From assembly GCA_003184365.1 (NCBI GenBank), contig NKYR01000157.1:1-64000 (forward strand): 64,000 nucleotides of DNA, read 5' to 3'. How positions within the stretch are numbered: position 1 is the stretch's first letter; every line of letters begins with the position of its first letter. The stretch comes from Evernia prunastri (lineage: Eukaryota; Ascomycota; Lecanoromycetes; Lecanorales; Parmeliaceae). This document shows, in pieces, positions 9,179 to 19,905 of this stretch. The position numbers and the translations under genes are program-made. A model generated the notes under the pieces. It searched no databases. It was not told where the DNA came from and worked only from the letters and a program-made list of their open reading frames with translations.

Positions 9179-10939
9179 ATGTCATCTCTGACTGGAGCCA
9201 CTTTGATAGCACAAACACTACATCAGCTTGCTGTTGAGGTAATTTTCGGGCTCGTTGGGATACCTGTGGTCCAGATCGCTGAGGAGGCCATTGCGCTGGG
9301 CATCAGATTTATTGCTTTCCGCAACGAGCAAGCTGCAAGCTATGCAGCGACAGCGTATGGCTATCTCACAGGTCGACCTAGTGTTTGCCTTGTCGTTGGT
9401 GGACCAGGCGTACTCCATGCGATCGCCGGAGTTGGTAATTCATCGGCCAACAATTTCCCCATGCTTCTCTTAGCTGGCTCTTGCGAAACACATCTCGTTG
9501 GTCAGGGCGCCTTCCAGGAATTGGATGCAATCTCTCTACTCTCGCCCCATGTGAAGATTGCTTCTCGACCAAGCTTGAACGGAATCTCTAGATCAATCGC
9601 AGATGCCTACCGAACGTCATTCTATGGTCGTGGAGGGACAGGATTCATTGATTTACCGGCTGATATCATCCGAGGCTCAGCTGAACCACAATCAATAAAG
9701 CCCGTGCGCATGCCACCTCGAGCAGCTGCGGACCAGCGAGAAATAGACCACTTTGCCCAGATGATCAGATCTGCTCAAGCACCACTTGTTGTCATTGGGA
9801 AAGGCGCTGCCTATGCCCAAGCAGAAGAACCCATACGTCAGCTCATCGATCAAACGAGGATACCGTTCTTACCGACGCCAATGGGCAAAGGGGTGGTCCC
9901 AGATTCGCATTGCTCCAATGTGTCACCAGCAAGGTCGACTGCACTCAGACAGGCAGATGTAGTTCTCCTGCTCGGAGCTCGATTGAACTGGATCCTTCAT
10001 TTCGGCGACGGAGGCAAATGGAATCCGGCAGCCGAATTTCTTCAAGTCGACAATTGTGTCGAAGAACTTGGCAAAGGCAGAGGAGACATGAAACACGGTG
10101 CATTAGGCGATGTCAGCGAGGTCGCAAATCAGCTTTCCACCGCTCTTCAGGGCTGGCAATATAACAACGCATCTCCCTATATAGACGCTCTCAACAAAAG
10201 CATACAGCGGAACGTAACAGCAGCCGCCAAAAAAGCCGAGATGCATTCGATACCAATGACTTACAGCCGCGTCTTTTCCGTCATTAAGCAATCGCTAAAT
10301 AAACTTTCGCTGCCTGAAGACGGCAACATTGTACACGTCTCAGAGGGTGCCAATACAATGGACATTTCCCGCAGTGTTTTCTCATTCGAGAAGCCTCGAC
10401 TCCGTCTAGACGCGGGCACACATGCGACGATGGGTGTTGGTCTTGGCTACGCGATCGCCGCGTTCTGCGCCTACAATCTTGGGGATCGTAACGGCCATCG
10501 AGATGAGATCAAAGCCACCCCCAAAAAGAAGGTAGTGTGCATCGAAGGTGACTCAGCGTTCGGCTTCTCCATGGCAGAGGTTGAGACCATGGCGCGGTAT
10601 CGGATGGACATCTTGATCTTCATCATCAACAACGGCGGCATCTATCATGGCGATAGCAAGACAGGGGACGAGTGGTTGCAACTACAGGCGAAGAGTCGTG
10701 ATGGAGCTCGGAGAGATTGTTTGAGAAGCACAAGCCTCGGGTGGGAGGTCGGATATGAAAAGGTGGCGGAAATGTGCGGAGGAAAAGGCTACCTGGTGCG
10801 CTCACCGGAGGAGCTCGAGAAGGCAACGGAAGAGGGCTTCAAGGCTGAGGTGCCAGTCATTGTGAATGTGATCATTGAGTCGGGGTCGGAGACGAAACTC
10901 GTAAGTCCGGGGTGGATTTTACCAAGGGCATCCTTCTGA
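9179..10939 (+). CDS. TPP-dependent oxalyl-CoA decarboxylase / 2-hydroxyacyl-CoA lyase family
   Basis: An intronless frame from the first ATG (9179) gives 586 residues, normal for the family. The N-terminal pyrimidine-binding domain has FGLVGIPV and the catalytic-Glu region AFRNEQAASYAA. The middle domain has GKGAAYAQAEEPI and LLLGARLNW. The C-terminal TPP-binding domain has EGDSAFGFS and IINNGGIYHGD, the GDS...NN cofactor signature. Bacterial oxalyl-CoA decarboxylase and yeast Pxp1 share these features. The likely reaction is oxalyl-CoA to formyl-CoA and CO2, but 2-hydroxyacyl-CoA lyase activity is possible. The C-terminus (RASF) is not a PTS1 signal. The divergent partner is a Pcs60-like synthetase, a functionally sensible pair. 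Confidence 0.85.
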   Translation: MSSLTGATLIAQTLHQLAVEVIFGLVGIPVVQIAEEAIALGIRFIAFRNEQAASYAATAYGYLTGRPSVCLVVGGPGVLHAIAGVGNSSANNFPMLLLAGSCETHLVGQGAFQELDAISLLSPHVKIASRPSLNGISRSIADAYRTSFYGRGGTGFIDLPADIIRGSAEPQSIKPVRMPPRAAADQREIDHFAQMIRSAQAPLVVIGKGAAYAQAEEPIRQLIDQTRIPFLPTPMGKGVVPDSHCSNVSPARSTALRQADVVLLLGARLNWILHFGDGGKWNPAAEFLQVDNCVEELGKGRGDMKHGALGDVSEVANQLSTALQGWQYNNASPYIDALNKSIQRNVTAAAKKAEMHSIPMTYSRVFSVIKQSLNKLSLPEDGNIVHVSEGANTMDISRSVFSFEKPRLRLDAGTHATMGVGLGYAIAAFCAYNLGDRNGHRDEIKATPKKKVVCIEGDSAFGFSMAEVETMARYRMDILIFIINNGGIYHGDSKTGDEWLQLQAKSRDGARRDCLRSTSLGWEVGYEKVAEMCGGKGYLVRSPEELEKATEEGFKAEVPVIVNVIIESGSETKLVSPGWILPRASF

Positions 10940-11781
10940 CTCTGCGACTAGGAATTCGCGTGGCAAAAGGGTTCTACGGGCAAGTGAACGTGACACCGGT
11001 AGCGAGCACGGCTGTTTGTGCATCCCAAATGGTCTACAGTATACTATAGATTTCTGCGTTTTCGAGAGACATACCCCTAAGGGGATGAGCATGCCCTAAA
11101 GATTGAGTTAGTACGTCAATGGAGCTGCTAGGAGGTATGGGCCAATGAATTAGTCGTTATGATCGTTATGGAAAGTCTTTTTTCTTCACTGGAAGAGTTT
11201 CAGAGCGCCCTTGAAACCAAGCAATCATTCGATTTAGCTTATGTGATGGCCTTGATGCATTCATTCGACACGGTCGTGAGTACCTACAGCAGCGAGACAT
11301 ACGTTCCGGACATTAAATAATTCGTGCTATGCAGTAGTATGGAGCTTAGGTTGCTTTATGTAGCCACAACCAGGTGCAGGATGTCTGGATGATAGCTAGC
11401 CACGTACAGCCTTGCATTAGATGAGGCATACCCATTTGTAGACACAGTTCTAGGACACTTCAGAGTATTAATCTGATGCTTCTATTCTTTTCGAAAATTG
11501 AGTTCTATATATCTCGGAGCATTCGTGATGGAATGAAAACACAACCTGAAAGACGTACTTTCCAATCCGGCCTAGTTTCTTCCATCACTTCCTGCACTCG
11601 CTGGTGCACCAGTCAGTCGTTAGCGATTTTTTTAGCTCAGCCTCATCTAAGAGCGTCGCGTGATACCATGGAGTAAAGCCGGAAAATCTACCTCCAGATA
11701 CTTTGCAAAAGTCACGCGAAACCCGTCGCGCACGTCTCGGTGTAGCTTTTTGACTGCACTTCGCGACGCGTATAAGACTCA

Positions 11782-11792
11782 TCGAGTCCCGA
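11782..11792. promoter_or_regulatory. TCG-N5-CGA site, MFS promoter
   Basis: TCGAGTCCCGA lies about 430 bp upstream of the transporter ATG. It fits TCG-N5-CGA but not the stricter TCGG-N3-CCGA form. Confidence 0.4.
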
Positions 11793-11841
11793 AGCCTATT
11801 GCGGGCTGATTGACGGAAAACGAAAAGTCCTACTATATTTT

Positions 11842-11852
11842 TCGGGAACCGT
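11842..11852. promoter_or_regulatory. degenerate TCGG-N3-CCGA site, MFS promoter
   Basis: TCGGGAACCGT differs at one outer base from the site repeated at 8940 and 28031 and keeps the CGG-GAA-CCG core. It lies about 370 bp upstream of the MFS start. Confidence 0.5.
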
Positions 11853-12224
11853 ACGCGGTGTTTTCGATACCCGAACGCTGCTCGAGCAGTTGAAGCGGAT
11901 CTTGCGCGCCTGGAGACACCGAGGATATAGAAAGAACCCTCTTGCGAGCGGGGTTAGGGAGTTTTGCGATAGTACCGAAATTAATTGATTTGACAGAAAC
12001 AGTGGAGTTAGGGTGCGGTTTTTAAAATGAGCTGCAGTTGCTCCATGCAGGTGTAGGTGGCGGTTAGTCATTGTTGGCTTACGAATGTAGGAGTACCTAT
12101 TGGTCAGATGCAGCATCTTATGGGTTTTGTATATAGATAGTCTTTGTGTCATAACAATTATCTGGTGTTCTTACGTCTCGCTCGTCGTTCTGTCTCCAAG
12201 GCCAAGTGTAAGGTTGACGGCGAC

Positions 12225-14286
12225 ATGGATCCCAACAACACCCTATGCCATGATCCGTTTTGCGAAGTTTGTTCGTAGCTCAAAGTTTGCCTTTCCGTCC
12301 AAGACCATACTAATCCGTCAGTATCATTGTCTCGCTCTCACTATCTGCGGAAGTCGAAAAGCGACCCGTCCCTCCACATAACACGACATCCCTATCGCGA
12401 CGACCACTATGAACAGCAGACCGACTTGTCGCTTCATGAGTCACCAGAGCTGCACCGCACTGGATCACGATACCCGTGGACCCATCGACATCCGGCCATC
12501 CGCTCCGCTTTCGAAACAACAGCTTCACTCTCGCATCCCAGTGAAGCTCCCGTTCCGCCGCTTCCCTTGGTGCAATCGGCCACAGAGCCTCCGCAGCCGG
12601 AACGACCGAAGGGGTCAAAGCTGTTCATCTTGGTGACATGTACGTGCGTGGCAGTGTTCCTGCAAGCACTTGTAAGTGTCGTACTTATGACGCGAAGCTT
12701 TCTCATTGAAGCCAAGTTATAGAGAGGGATGTTAGGGCAAGGAGCTAACATGTCTCTAGGATACAACAATCATCTCCACAGCGATACCCCATATAACAGC
12801 ACAGTTTCACTCCCTGCAGCAGGTTGGCTGGTATGGGTCCGCCTACTTCCTCACCACCTGCTCTTGCCAGTTGCTCTGGGGCCGCTTCTTCACTTTCTTC
12901 AATCTCAAATGGGCTTACCTCGCTTCAATCTGCATTTTTGAGCTAGGCTCCTTCATCTGCGGCATCTCCCCAAATTCCACGGCTCTGATTGTTGGGAGAG
13001 CGGTCGCTGGGATTGGTTCCGCGGGCATCTTCGCGGGCAGCTTCATCATCATTGCATTCAGCGTGCCGTTGCGCAGTCGAGGGAAGTATACAGCTCTACT
13101 AGGCAGTATGTACGGCGTCGCGTCTGTTTGCGGACCACTCATCGGAGGCGCCTTCACAGACCATCTGAGTTGGCGCTGGTGCTTCTATATCAACCTACCA
13201 TTAGGCGCCGTGACGCTAGTCGGAATGTTGATATTTTTCAAGCCACCATCCCAGAATGCGGCTCTGCAGAAACTTCCAAGAAAGGTGAAGGCCCAGAAGC
13301 TGGACGGGATCGGATCGATCGTTCTCGTGGCTTCGATCACCTGCCTCTTTCTCGCGCTGGAATGGGGAGGGGCCAAGTACAATTTCGGGAATGCCCGAAT
13401 CATCATCTTGTTTATTGTGTCCGGGCTGAGTTTCGTGGGGTGGATCTGGGTTCAACGGTGGAAAGGCGAAAATGCGACAGTTCCGCCGAGGATTATAAAA
13501 CAGCGAAGTATTGCATCAGCATCATTCACAGTATTTGCCATGGGAGGCTCATACTTCGTTTTGCTCTACTATATATCCATCTGGTTTCAAGCCGTCAAAG
13601 GGAAAAGTGCCATGCAAGCAGGCATTAGCAGCCTTCCCATGATTATAGGTCTGATGCTAGGCATGACCTTGGCAGGTCAGACAACACACTATGTAGGCTA
13701 TCACGCACCTTATCAGATAGCCAGCGCGGCACTCGCCTCCATCGGCTGTGGCTTGTTCTTGACATGGACACCGAGCACTGGCCACGCGCACTGGATCGGC
13801 TACCAGGCGATTTTCGGCTTTGGGCAGGGCCTCGGATGGCAGCAGCCATTACTGATCGCGCAAAGCCTACTAGGAGATCAAGATGTTCCAACGGGAACGG
13901 CGTTGATGTCTGGGTTGAAGCTGCTCGGCGGCGTGATCTTTGTCTCGGCGGCTTCAACTACCTTCAACAATCGGCTGATTGCGAACCTAAGGACCATGGT
14001 GCCTTCATTGGATACGCAGATTGTTATCTCGGCTGGCGCGACGAATCTAAGGAGTACCGTCCCAGCTGCGGTGCTTGGAGATGTGATTGAAGCGTACAAT
14101 GCTACTTTGCGAAGAGTATTTCTCATCTCAGTAGTCTTGAGCTGTCTGGCTCTGCTGGGATCGCTGGGAACCGAGTGGAAACCGATAAAGGGTCAAAGAG
14201 AGAAGGGCAAGGAGAGTGAGACTGTGAATGTGGAGACAGCAAGAGGGAAAGGGGTGGTGTTGAGGATGATGCATAAGATAGTATAG
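12225..14286 (+). CDS. MFS transporter, DHA2 (14-TM drug:H+ antiporter) family
   Basis: The main exon is 12760-14286. It joins in phase to an exon ending at 12671 (donor GTAAGT, acceptor TCTAG). The membrane part starts with KLFILVTCTCVAVFLQAL and continues DTTIISTAIPHIT, the family motif following the first helix. Then come WYGSAYFLTTC, GRAVAGIGSAG, GPLIGGAFTDHLSWRWCFYINLP and many further hydrophobic segments, as expected for 14 helices. The N-terminus is cytosolic and rich in Ser/His/Pro. The start is uncertain: the ATG at 12225 needs a small intron with a GTTCGT donor and an acceptor after CTAATCCGTCAG (exon at 12322). The likely role is export of the cluster product, or of oxalate or other toxic intermediates; direction and substrate are inferred. 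Confidence 0.85.
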
Positions 14287-15182
14287 GCGCTGAGATAATG
14301 ACTGCTTCAGACGATAACATCAGAGGCAACATAACTTCCATTAACCACCGACGAAATGCCTGGTCTAAAAAAAGAGAAATGAAGATGAAAACTCAACGCG
14401 TACCACATGATTTGGGACACTTGTAGAGGAGCGAAAACTACAACTAGACAAGCTGGTACCTATCGGATAGCTATGGCTACTGAAACTTGGACGATGTATA
14501 GAAGAGATCTTGGTATATAATTTGATGGGGGCGAGTCAAAGAAATAGTGACTCATAAGTCGGTTCCAAGACCTTAGTCTTCGCCTATCATCATATAGTGT
14601 CAACAAAGCAGCTGAACATGTGTAGATGTTGTTGCAGGGTCTCAATATCGACGCCAGCTACCGGAAGAGGCATATATGCAGAACTCCCAGTGCTAAAAAA
14701 TTTCCCAATGCTTGTCCAGCTAAGCCTGGAGTGAAATCATGCTATACACAGGTGCGGGCGGGCGGGAAAGAATGATATGACTCTGAAAGAGATGGAATCG
14801 AATGAAAAGTCCACCAGTACCGCAAAGCCCATTTAATAGAGCTCCCATAAAGATGCCGATCTCCTGGTCGTCGCGTCCCTGACACTCAATGCGATATTCC
14901 CATGCTACACGATGTAGGCCTGCAATATTGCTTGTTAAGCGATATCGCCATACAACACCGTGCCATGCAACCGACTAACCCCCAGTCCCACTGCGGCCAT
15001 TTGGCGGAATCATAGGAGGGGCAAACTCGAACCTGTGACTTTTTCATTTCTTCTTCGTGCCGCTCTGCTGCTCTAATTACTCCAGCCACGCTCGCTCCTC
15101 AAAGTATACCACTAAGATCGCGGTAAGTCTATCAACGCCGCACACGCATGCTACTCCCTTCTGTATCTTCGACAGCAACATC
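14287..15182. other. intergenic region with a dispersed short repeat
   Basis: No gene recognised. Positions 14766-14811 match 909-954 with a handful of differences, so both are copies of a short dispersed sequence. A GTTCGAG-like box on the minus strand near 15020 resembles a tRNA B-box, but no cloverleaf can be built. Confidence 0.5.
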
Positions 15183-16143
15183 TCAAATGGTTCCGTTAGC
15201 CACCGCGCCCTTCATCCCAAACACCTTGACGCGCTCCTCCAACGGCTTGAAAGTCTTCTCCCCGCCACGCGGTCCTCCGACGGGCGCGCCGAAGACGAGC
15301 TGCGCGCGCATCTTCCAGCTCGGGTCGATGCCCCACCCTTTCAGGGTCTCGATGCTGAAATTGGGCTGGTAATGCTGGAGGTTGCAGCCGAGACCTTCGA
15401 CTGAGAGGGCGGTCCAGACTAGAAGATATGTTAAAAGAGCGGCACAACGGCTAGGGGTTAGCGAACAGAGGGGAAAGGTCTACCTACCGATGAACTGGTT
15501 CATGCCGTTGGAGTGGTCGTACCTTGAGAAAATTGTTAGAAGATCTGCGGCCTGAGCGTGGAATGACTACAGAAGTGTGCTTGGTACGTCAGGTAGAGGA
15601 GCAAAAGATGGAGACATACAGTCACGGTTCTTGGACATGATGTTCTGCATCTGTGGCGGGAGGAGCTCCTCAGGCTTCGGGTCTTCCAGGAACAAGACCT
15701 ATCCCGTCCGTTAGCCACTGCCACCACAAGAAAGCCGCCTACACTCGCCCGGCTCCGACGCAGATGAGCAAAAGAGTCGAGAGTAAAGCCAAAGGGGGGA
15801 AAAGGGTAAACACCACAATCGGGACGTCAAAGGCAAGCCTACTCACCGTACCATACCCCCTACGATATTCCTTCAACTTTGGCTCCAACGAGGCAAAGAC
15901 GGGGGCCGGCATCGTCGTCAACACCGTCTCCTTGGCAATGTCCCACATCTTCCTATGCTCATCGTTGAAGAGCACGATCGCGCGGCAGGACTGGACGTGG
16001 AAGGGGCTGGGAGCGTGCAGGATCGCGTGCTGGACAATGGCCACGATGCGTTCTTCCGGGATGGGCGTTTCGGCTTCAATCTGCACGACGGAGCGGCGGA
16101 CGACGGTCGCGTCGAGGAAGGCCTGGGCTCGGCCTTTGGCCAT
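15183..16143 (-). CDS. nitroreductase-family protein (Frm2/Hbn1-like)
   Basis: Four exons, 15847-16143, 15620-15698, 15488-15544 and 15183-15418, join in phase to 222 residues. The N-terminus has the flavin-binding RRSVVQIEAETPIPEERI and the characteristic HAPSPFHVQSCRAIVL. Then come EYRRGYGT, VLFLED, RYDHSNGMNQF, VWTALSVEGLGCNLQHYQP, PSWKMRAQLVFG and a C-terminal GEKTFKPLEERVKVF. This order matches fungal nitroreductases of the Frm2/Hbn1 group, which bind FMN and reduce nitro or quinone-like substrates. A TCGGGATCCGA site lies 459 bp upstream, so it may act on a quinone or aromatic intermediate of the polyketide pathway. That role is inference; stress defence is an alternative. Confidence 0.85.
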
Positions 16144-16601
16144 GGTAGTTTCGGAAGAGGGGGGGTTGAGGGGTGGGTTTGTGGTCGGTGCGGAAGAGGT
16201 TGGTGAGGGTGTGAATTAATTTGAAGATGGTGGAGGAGAGACGGGTGGGGATTGGCGTGTAGCGGGTGGTGAGACTTGCGGATCAACTGTCTGTCCTCTC
16301 ACTCCGTCTGTAAATGTACGGTGAAAGTGAGGACCGAGAAAATTGAGAAATTCCCTCGTGAAATCCGTAGCGTCAGCAACAACCTCCACCGGATCCATCC
16401 CGCCTCCTTCGCTCTTACTCAGCCTGGAGCTTACGTTAAACCAAACGTGTTCAAATTCCTCACACGGCTACCAGGGACAAACAAGGCTGTCGCGAGAAGC
16501 GGAGGGCTGTCAGCAACCCTAAACCCGAAGTCCGCCCCCTCCCCCCTTTCTTTTCGCTTAGGTTGTATCGTGATCGATAAATCCAGATACAGCGCGTTGC
16601 T

Positions 16602-16612
16602 TCGGGATCCGA
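16602..16612. promoter_or_regulatory. TCGG-N3-CCGA palindrome, nitroreductase promoter
   Basis: TCGGGATCCGA lies 459 bp upstream of the nitroreductase start (16143, minus strand). It is a perfect 11-bp palindrome around its central base. Confidence 0.5.
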
Positions 16613-17810
16613 ACACATTGTCATGTGTCGATTTTCCCCACTCTCACATCATTCAGGATGAGTACGTTTGAGGAGGTGATTCGAGATCAGGTTGGGTACG
16701 GGTGGATGCGATAGACCCGCTCTTTCCGTGTGTCGGGCTTCAAAGAGGGCTCGAAAGGAGGAGGAGAAAAAACGGAGACAGCCGGCTTTGGCGATAGGAG
16801 ATGATTGTATCCGGAAGCGTGCTGATGTAGTAATGTTCAATGTATCGCCTGATCTGGTGATGAGGCAACATTCGCCACAGCAGGAATGGGGGGTTAGTCG
16901 CTCCCACATGCATATCACCATGTTTCGCGCATGGGCATAGCCTATGTGCATAGCATTGTTTTCATGGAGTCGGGTGCATTGTGTTGTTTGGAGGCCATAG
17001 CGAAAGAGCATGGCGATTCAGGTCATGGCGAGCCTAGGTCATGACGATTCAGATTATGTATGAGGAGAGACCGAGACCCTGAATACCCCTAAGAGATCCT
17101 CCTAAAATATTTGATATTGCGCATCGATCCAGAAACCTCGCCGCCCCGCCCCACCCCGTTGAGCAGCGTAATGTCAACAGTTGGGGAATTCGTAATACTT
17201 CATGAAACGAAATATGCTGTAAAGATCATGTCGTCCCGTAGGCAACGATCTCTTCAGTCGATTCTTCTGATTCAGAGATGAAACTAAAATGGTGAAGTGC
17301 CGGAAAGGATCATGTACTCGTGCGGCTGAGATGTTAATCACGCACCTATCGGAGAAAGCAGTGTTCTTCCGACTATTCAAGCCTTCCGCCATTACAAAGG
17401 CTTGAATCTTACGTTCTCTTGGTCTTGTCACAAGCGGTGCATCTGTTGCTCTTACGCAGCCCGCAGACATTATGCCAAGGAGTAAGATAAGAACCTTCCG
17501 ATTGGCGCGGGATTGCTACCTCGGCCGCACGAAGTTCCTAGTTGGCCCTGAACCCATCGGTTGACTGCTACTCAAAGTGAGTGGAATGACAGAAAGTCCC
17601 CGGGAAAGTCTTGCACCACGCTTACTGGTTTCCAAGCTACATTCTTCTGTCAGTAGAGTGCCTTTTTATCAGTATTTATCCCGCCCGTAACGTCACAGGC
17701 GAGGAGTCTTAGTAAGCACAGCCAAAATTCGATAGGCTCGCTAGAATTCTCTCACAAGTCTGGTCAAACATAGCTAGACTACTAAGTTTTTTGATATGCT
17801 TACTGAAAAT

Positions 17811-17868
17811 TCTCGAATCTCACTTATTCTCAAATCTCACTTATCCTTGAATCTCACTCATTCTCGAA
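17811..17868. repeat. 17-bp tandem repeat, about 3.4 copies
   Basis: The unit TCTCGAATCTCACTTAT is followed by two diverged copies starting at 17828 and 17845 and a partial copy from 17862. Confidence 0.7.
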
Positions 17869-18294
17869 ACCACGTGATTCACGTTATCCTGTGTACCAGT
17901 GACGCGCACCTGTAATTTTGGTTGCTCTTTACGATTTACTCTCGCTACGAGCCTTATCCAAGCCGCCACGTGTAGATACCTAGGAAACGAAGCATGACGG
18001 GCTGATGCCCTCAATCCTGCTGGAAGCACACCGCTATACTTAGCCTCCCCATCTCACCTGATGAGTTTCCTGAAATCATTATCCTAATTAACTAGACCTA
18101 TAACCATCTTACGTGTACGTTGGTCGTAACAGTAATCTGATCATCTGCAGTGATTGTGATAAGATAACTAATATTGGTCTTATACAGCACAGCTACTTTA
18201 CAAAATCGAAATCTTTACATCGCTACCTTAGGTACTCTTACCCACTTGGTCGCATTGGCTCTTCCCTCAATACACTAATATCGCAGAATCTAGC

Positions 18295-18649
18295 CTCTGA
18301 GAACTGGGGCACGATACGGACGTTTATGATGTTCCTACGATGTTAAATTCAGCTGACTGGAGAGAAAAGAAAGAAAGAAAGAAAGAAAAAACAAGATCGC
18401 TTAGCACGTCAGCTTATTTGACCTACACAATATATGCCTCGTGCCTCCCCGGCCAAGCTTTACTCACNNNNNNNNNNNNNCTCTGAGAACTGGGGCACGA
18501 TACGGACGTTTATGATGTTCCTACGATGTTAAATTCAGCTGACTGGAGAGAAAAGAAAGAAAGAAAGAAAAAACAAGATCGCTTAGCACGTCAGCTTATT
18601 TGACCTACACAATATATGCCTCGTGCCTCCCCGGCCAAGCTTTACTCAC
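18295..18649. repeat. duplicated flanks of an assembly gap
   Basis: Positions 18295-18467 and 18481-18649 are the same sequence apart from one extra GAAA unit in the left copy, and they flank a run of 13 N bases (18468-18480). The (GAAA)n microsatellite inside each copy explains why an assembler could fail to merge them. The likely truth is one copy directly upstream of the regulator gene, not a biological duplication. Confidence 0.85.
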
Positions 18650-18711
18650 ACCGAGCTTCAACAGTACATGTCTAGTCCAAAAAAACCACGCACGACGCCT
18701 CTCTCGAAGTC

Positions 18712-19905
18712 ATGAGTACCTCGGCTAACTCGGACCGGCCTCGCAAACAAAAGTTCCGATCATCATGTGATGCCTGCTCCGCTTCCAAAGTCAAATGTGA
18801 CCAAGGTCTGCCAACATGTGTTCGCTGCGTCAATCTGGGTATCAAATGCAACTACAGCCCATCGAGAAGAATGGGAAAGCCTCCTGCCATCCATCGGGAC
18901 TCGTCCGCCAAGTTTCAGCAGGCAAAGACGTCAAATAGGAGACCGCTGCCGTCTCCGTCTCCGAGTTCGGTCAGGAGCCACGAGCAAATCACCTTCGATG
19001 CCCTGGACCCATCATTGGACGCCTTCTTTCGTGACTCCCCAGACTTCATGCCGCTGCAGTGGCAGCCGTCTCCCTTTTCTCCAGTGTCTCATCTGGGAGA
19101 CGCCAATGATAGCGATAATCCTCCCATGTTCGATCAGAGCATCGGTATAGGAAACGATCCCACAAGTCACCCAACCATGCCTCAGTTCCTGGATAATGGA
19201 TTCACCGGACCTGCTTTCACACTCGAGAACGATTGTCACCAAGCGGTCGCCGCCTCGAGCCCCACCAAGGACGACTTGAACTCCCAATCTTGTACCAGTC
19301 CATTGGCAATCTCACTCGACAACAATAATCCTTTGAGCCAACCCCAAGATTGTGCCAGTCTTGTTGGTTCGACTCTGGTTTTCCTTCACAGTCTTCGGGT
19401 CGATTCGGGCACCTGCAGTACCAAGGTGCCCAATAAGTACGCCCAACCCACCAACTCCATTGAGCAAGTCTTGATAACGAACAAAGCCGCCATGGCATGC
19501 CTGGAGAGAACCCTAGCTTGTCCTTGCTCCAATAACCCACATTATGCACTAACGCTAGCGCTCATGTGCCACAAGATCCTAGTCAGATACGAAGCCATCA
19601 TCAAGACTCCTCACACTACAAGTGCCCCGGAAGGCTCACGCTCTCCAACAACGGAGAAGTTTTCAGCCACCCCCATCACCGTTGGAGCTTACAGAATGGA
19701 CGCCGAAGACGAGAGGCGGCTCAAGATCCAGCTTGTTGTGAATGAACTCCGAAAGATGGAAGGAGTCATAGAGCGGTATGAAGAGAAGTACTGCGCTGCA
19801 ACGGATGATGAAAAGGATCGCAAGAACTCCATCTATTCTGCGCTGGAAAGTTTCCTGAGATCCGATCTGAAAGAAAAACTCAAGAATATGGCCAATGCTT
19901 TATAA
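18712..19905 (+). CDS. AflR-type Zn2Cys6 pathway regulator
   Basis: A single-exon protein of 397 residues. The binuclear zinc cluster uses Cys 19, 22, 29, 36, 39 and 46, spaced C-X2-C-X6-C-X6-C-X2-C-X6-C, the same spacing as AflR, with basic residues just before it (RPRKQKFR). A Ser/Pro-rich linker follows. The C-terminal half has LACPCSNNPHYALTLALMCH and KILVRYEAII, typical of the aflatoxin-regulatory-protein domain. Such proteins bind TCG-N5-CGA and switch on their own cluster. Matching palindromes occur upstream of most neighbouring cluster genes (see sites from 3971 to 28031). None was seen within the 400 bp upstream of this gene, though that stretch is disturbed by an assembly gap. Confidence 0.9.
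   Translation: MSTSANSDRPRKQKFRSSCDACSASKVKCDQGLPTCVRCVNLGIKCNYSPSRRMGKPPAIHRDSSAKFQQAKTSNRRPLPSPSPSSVRSHEQITFDALDPSLDAFFRDSPDFMPLQWQPSPFSPVSHLGDANDSDNPPMFDQSIGIGNDPTSHPTMPQFLDNGFTGPAFTLENDCHQAVAASSPTKDDLNSQSCTSPLAISLDNNNPLSQPQDCASLVGSTLVFLHSLRVDSGTCSTKVPNKYAQPTNSIEQVLITNKAAMACLERTLACPCSNNPHYALTLALMCHKILVRYEAIIKTPHTTSAPEGSRSPTTEKFSATPITVGAYRMDAEDERRLKIQLVVNELRKMEGVIERYEEKYCAATDDEKDRKNSIYSALESFLRSDLKEKLKNMANAL

Larger units (their letters stand above)
10940..12224. other. intergenic region, no gene recognised
   Basis: About 1.3 kb between the decarboxylase and the MFS transporter. Several short open frames on both strands look non-coding. The right half holds two palindromic candidate regulator sites (11782-11792 and 11842-11852). 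Confidence 0.5.
16144..18294. other. long intergenic region
   Basis: No gene recognised in about 2.2 kb. It holds one exact TCGG-N3-CCGA site (16602-16612) and a short tandem repeat near 17811-17868. Weak open frames (e.g. 16276-16671) lack protein-like composition. Confidence 0.5.

Noticed and set aside
15000..15080. Possible tRNA gene (B-box-like GTTCGAG on the minus strand)
   Set aside because: The T-arm does not pair and no acceptor stem or anticodon arm can be formed.
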